Shown here in pieces: positions 61,520-64,000 of a DNA stretch of 64,000 nt. Position numbers and translations under genes: made by a program. The stretch spans positions 434,001-498,000 of the forward strand of contig JAXMBZ010000003.1 of the NCBI GenBank assembly GCA_046349615.1. The letters are read 5' to 3'. Each line of letters begins with the position of its first letter. Position 1 is the stretch's first letter. Under the pieces are notes generated by a model that did no database searches, had not been told where the DNA came from, and saw only the letters and a program-made list of their open reading frames with translations. Source of the stretch: JADJNY01 sp046349615 (GTDB lineage Bacteria > Planctomycetota > UBA1135 > GCA-002686595).

Positions 61520-63691
61520 TCACCGCGGCTCGGGCTCGGGCAGCGTGCGCAGCTTCGCGAGGAGGTCGCGCGCGCCGTGCGTCCGGACGAGCGAGACGAG
61601 CATCAACAGGGCGAGCACCACCGCGGCGACGACGCCGACCCCGACACCGTGCTCGTGTGCCGCCCCGACCTGGGCGCGCGGCGCGAGCTCGAGCGCGGAG
61701 TACACGGCGTCGACGGCGCAGCCGAGCAGCAGCGTGACGACCGCGAGCGCGACGACGTGCACGGCGACGACGCGGCCGCCCAAGTGCTTGCGGAGCGCGA
61801 AGAGCGAACCGAGGTTCGTCGCGGGGCTCGCGAGGAGGAACACGAACGCGGCGCCGGGGCTCATACCCTTCAGGATCAGCGTCGCTGCGATCGGCGTCGA
61901 CGCGGCAGCGCACACGTACATCGGGATGCCGATCAGGAGCATCAAGAGCATCCCGGAGAGACCCTGCGCCGCGGAGTGCGCGAAGAGATCCGCGGGAACG
62001 AGCACCGCGATCAGGCCGCTGATCAGCGTGCCGAGCAGGAGCGAGATCGAGAGGTCGTCGAGCATCTCGACGAACGCATGGTGCAGGACGCGTCCGAGGA
62101 GCGAACGCGGCGGAGCGACGGCGGCGCGCGGAGCGGGCGCGGTCGACGTGGGTTCGGCTCCGAGCGCGTGCGAGTGGCCGTGCTCACGCGCGGTGTCGTG
62201 CCCGTGAGCGTGGACGGGCCCGTGCGAGTGCGCATGCACGTGGCCATGTGCGTGCGAATGCCCGTGCACGTGGACGGACTCCGCCCCATGCGCATGCACG
62301 GGCGTGTGACCCCGCGCGAGTTCGTGCGCGGCCCCGTGCACCTCGGCCGCGCAGCACGCCGGGCCTTCGGCGCGCGTGAGCGCGGCCCCCGTCGCACCCG
62401 CAGCTCGCGCGATGCGAACGACGGGCGACGGCGTCTCCGCTCGCACGGTCGGAGCGCAGCACGCGTCCTCCGCGGGCCCCGTTTCCGTCGGAACGGTCGC
62501 GACGTCGTTTCCGCTCTTCACGAAGAGGTTGACGACCGCACCCGTGAACACCGCCGACAACACAGCGCCGATCGGACGCGCGATCGTCATCACGGGATCG
62601 AGCAGCGCCCACGTCACCGTGACCGAGTCGATCCCCGTCTCCGGCGTCGCGATCAGGAACGAAGACGTCGCGCCCTTGCTCGCGCCCGCGCGTCGCAGCT
62701 CGACCGCGACGGGCACGACGGCGCAGGAGCAGAGCGGCAGAGGGGCGCCGACGAGCGCCGCGGCGCCGACCGACTTCAGGTCGTCGCCCTTCAAGTACTT
62801 CGTGAAGCGCTGCGTGCGCAGCACCTGTGAAAGCACGCCCGCGACGAGGAACCCGAGCAAGAGGAACGGCGCGAAGTCGACGAAGATCGCGACGCTCGCG
62901 TCGAGCACGCGGTGAGCGAATCCGAAGACGTCGGCCAGCCCCTCGAGCGACAACGCGGAGATCCCGACACCGACGACGACCGCGAAGAGCTTCACGCCCG
63001 GCCGCTCGCGACCATGGAAGACCTCGGGCAGGAGGTCGCACACCGCGACGTAGAGGAACGTCCCGCAGGCGAGGCCGAGCAGCACGGAGTCGATCCCGTG
63101 ACCGAAGCCGAGGAGCCCGCTCCCGAAGAGCAGCCCCGCCGGCTCGATCGCCGCAAAGAAGAGGAGCAGCGCGATCGTGCGCGGCCGCCCCAGGTTCGCG
63201 AGGCGCATCACGGTCGCGAGCGAGAACGTCTCCGTCGCCTTGTGGATGAGGATCGAGACGAGGAACTGCGTCCGCGCCGTCGGGTCGGCGAGGATCGCGG
63301 TCAGCGCGACGCCCGCCGTGACCGCGTGCAGCGAGAGCCCGACGAACGTAGCCACCCAGAGGCCCGTGTGCGGATCCGCGCTCGCGCTCCGAGTCCACGA
63401 CGGGAGCCAGACCCGCTCGATCGCGAACAGGATGAGGAGGCCGAGCAGCGCCGCGACCCAGGGCAGGAGACCGGGCTCCCCGGCCTCGGCCGCATGGGCG
63501 TGACCGTCGCCCTCGACCCCTGCGAGGTGCGGCAGGAGGTGGAGGAAGATCGTCCCGAGGAAGATCCCCGCGGCGAGCGCGACGAACACGTGGAGACCGC
63601 GGTCCGACCAGCGCCTGTAGAGCGGCAGGAGCGCGCCGATCAGGCTCGCGACGAAGAGCAGGGCGGCGATCTCGAGGGCGGTCAGGTCCAC
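61520..63691 (-). CDS. Fused ZIP-family transporter and SO_0444/DUF318-type metal permease
   Basis: A 723-residue membrane protein starting at GTG 63691. Residues about 1-240 are a ZIP transporter: LGTIFLHLLPHLAGVEGDGH, FVGLSLHAVTAGVAL and ILIHKATETFSLATVMR carry the metal-site His and Glu in TM4/TM5. Residues about 265-723 match the DUF318 / SO_0444-type permease: KGDDLKSVGAAALVGAPLPL followed by CSCAVVPVAVELRRAG, then TPETGIDSVTVTWALLDP, and a later MYVCAAASTPIAATLI. A His-rich linker (about residues 462-512, e.g. HVHGHSHAHGHVHAHSHG) and Cys pairs DACCAP and PACCAA lie between the permease halves. SO_0444-type permeases export Cu/Zn. Import and export modules in one chain is unusual. Confidence 0.9.
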   Translation of the reverse strand: MDLTALEIAALLFVASLIGALLPLYRRWSDRGLHVFVALAAGIFLGTIFLHLLPHLAGVEGDGHAHAAEAGEPGLLPWVAALLGLLILFAIERVWLPSWTRSASADPHTGLWVATFVGLSLHAVTAGVALTAILADPTARTQFLVSILIHKATETFSLATVMRLANLGRPRTIALLLFFAAIEPAGLLFGSGLLGFGHGIDSVLLGLACGTFLYVAVCDLLPEVFHGRERPGVKLFAVVVGVGISALSLEGLADVFGFAHRVLDASVAIFVDFAPFLLLGFLVAGVLSQVLRTQRFTKYLKGDDLKSVGAAALVGAPLPLCSCAVVPVAVELRRAGASKGATSSFLIATPETGIDSVTVTWALLDPVMTIARPIGAVLSAVFTGAVVNLFVKSGNDVATVPTETGPAEDACCAPTVRAETPSPVVRIARAAGATGAALTRAEGPACCAAEVHGAAHELARGHTPVHAHGAESVHVHGHSHAHGHVHAHSHGPVHAHGHDTAREHGHSHALGAEPTSTAPAPRAAVAPPRSLLGRVLHHAFVEMLDDLSISLLLGTLISGLIAVLVPADLFAHSAAQGLSGMLLMLLIGIPMYVCAAASTPIAATLILKGMSPGAAFVFLLASPATNLGSLFALRKHLGGRVVAVHVVALAVVTLLLGCAVDAVYSALELAPRAQVGAAHEHGVGVGVVAAVVLALLMLVSLVRTHGARDLLAKLRTLPEPEPR

Positions 63692-64000
63692 AGGCAGGCC
63701 GCATCCTCGGCGGGAAAGCGGCGCACCGTTCTAGCGTGTGACCGGGTTCCCGTCTGCCTCGGCCCGCCTCCGCCCCCATTCGGCCGGCGGGAGTTGCCCG
63801 CCCGCCGTCTTCGCCAACGCTTCCAGGCCGGGCTCCGTAGCGATGGCCCGCGCGGCGGATCGCAGCGATCCGCGGCCCCTCGAGCGCGAGGCCGCCCTTG
63901 CGGGCCTCCCGGATCGCGGGTACCACCTACCCCCTTTTTCACCGCGGGTGTCGGACGTGAGTCCGCGCCCGCGATGCTTCTGTGTCATCCCGGAGGCTCG
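63692..64000. other. Upstream region of the ZIP-permease gene, structured, no confident gene
   Basis: It contains a perfect dyad gcggatcg-cag-cgatccgc (about 63854-63872), then gaggcc-n9-ggcctc (about 63889-63909) and gggta-ccacc-taccc before cctttttc on the plus strand (about 63920-63940). On the minus strand, which leads to the ZIP gene, the sequence reads ggtaggtggtacccgcg, faintly like a T-box core, but other T-box elements are not seen. A short minus-strand frame at 63731-63988 is Arg/Gly-rich and unconvincing. Confidence 0.35.

Noticed and set aside
63900..63945. T-box riboswitch on the minus strand
   Set aside because: Only a ggtggtacc-like core is present with an altered context; no specifier stem or downstream aminoacyl-tRNA or amino acid gene is seen.

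Overview
This is a 64 kb stretch of very GC-rich bacterial chromosome with typical high-GC codon use. The likely source is a member of the Planctomycetota, probably a deep lineage. The evidence is a 1,755-residue protein combining ThuA, a Pirellula/Verrucomicrobium-type dehydrogenase and a CxxCH haem domain, a CRTAC1/TPR pair, several large secreted FG-GAP, LamG and propeller proteins, and a sigma/anti-sigma operon. The phylum call is inference. I see no rRNA, tRNA, CRISPR array or prophage. Most of the window is ordinary chromosome; the accessory part is about 4.8-9.4 kb.

Layout. 0-4.8 kb: a truncated secreted protein, an APC-type permease and a secreted repeat protein. 4.8-9.4 kb: an orphan solute-binding lipoprotein flanked by two simple-sequence arrays, then imperfect repeats of about 290 bp leading into a REP-associated tyrosine transposase (RAYT). 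9.4-20.6 kb: a Tm-1-like protein, the giant ThuA/haem protein, a frameshifted PLP decarboxylase, a PEP-hydrolase-like TIM barrel, an orphan antitoxin-like gene, a cupin and a DUF3500 protein. 20.8-30.2 kb: a LamG protein, an M2 (ACE-like) peptidase, a thioredoxin-fold lipid-side or secreted protein, a LOG-family enzyme, a two-domain parvulin isomerase and an STT3-like membrane protein. 30.2-36.3 kb: a secreted protein with its own promoter and strong terminator, a DUF47/Pit phosphate uptake pair, a B12 radical-SAM enzyme and PdxA. 36.3-38.9 kb: an overlapping sigma / anti-sigma-TPR / exported-protein operon. 39-49.6 kb: QueG, a zinc ribbon protein, a TPR/CRTAC1 pair, an FG-GAP/cupredoxin protein, ThiE, QueA and a GT-C mannosyltransferase-like protein. 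49.6-54.3 kb: a structured intergenic segment with a plus-strand terminator, then a sigma-like / HEAT-like / Fis-type regulator operon. 54.7-64 kb: FabI, an Rsm22-type methyltransferase, an SGNH hydrolase, an RlmL-type methyltransferase with an apparent CTG start, a lipoprotein, a gene interrupted by an in-frame TGA, and a metal-handling cluster (CPXCG protein, SlyD-like isomerase, ZIP-permease fusion).

Three points stand out. First, three unrelated secreted proteins end in the same cysteine-rich C-terminal domain, which finishes at the last residues with a TFN-x-SNG-x-x-VVW-like ending and looks like a lineage-specific surface-anchoring or export module. Second, the RAYT gene sits at the end of a ladder of repeats whose unit resembles the start of the RAYT gene itself. 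Third, the ZIP transporter and the SO_0444/DUF318-type permease are fused through a histidine-rich linker and co-oriented with a His-tailed SlyD and a CPXCG protein. Two-component pathway pieces also co-occur here: QueA with QueG, and Tm-1-like with its TIM-barrel partner.
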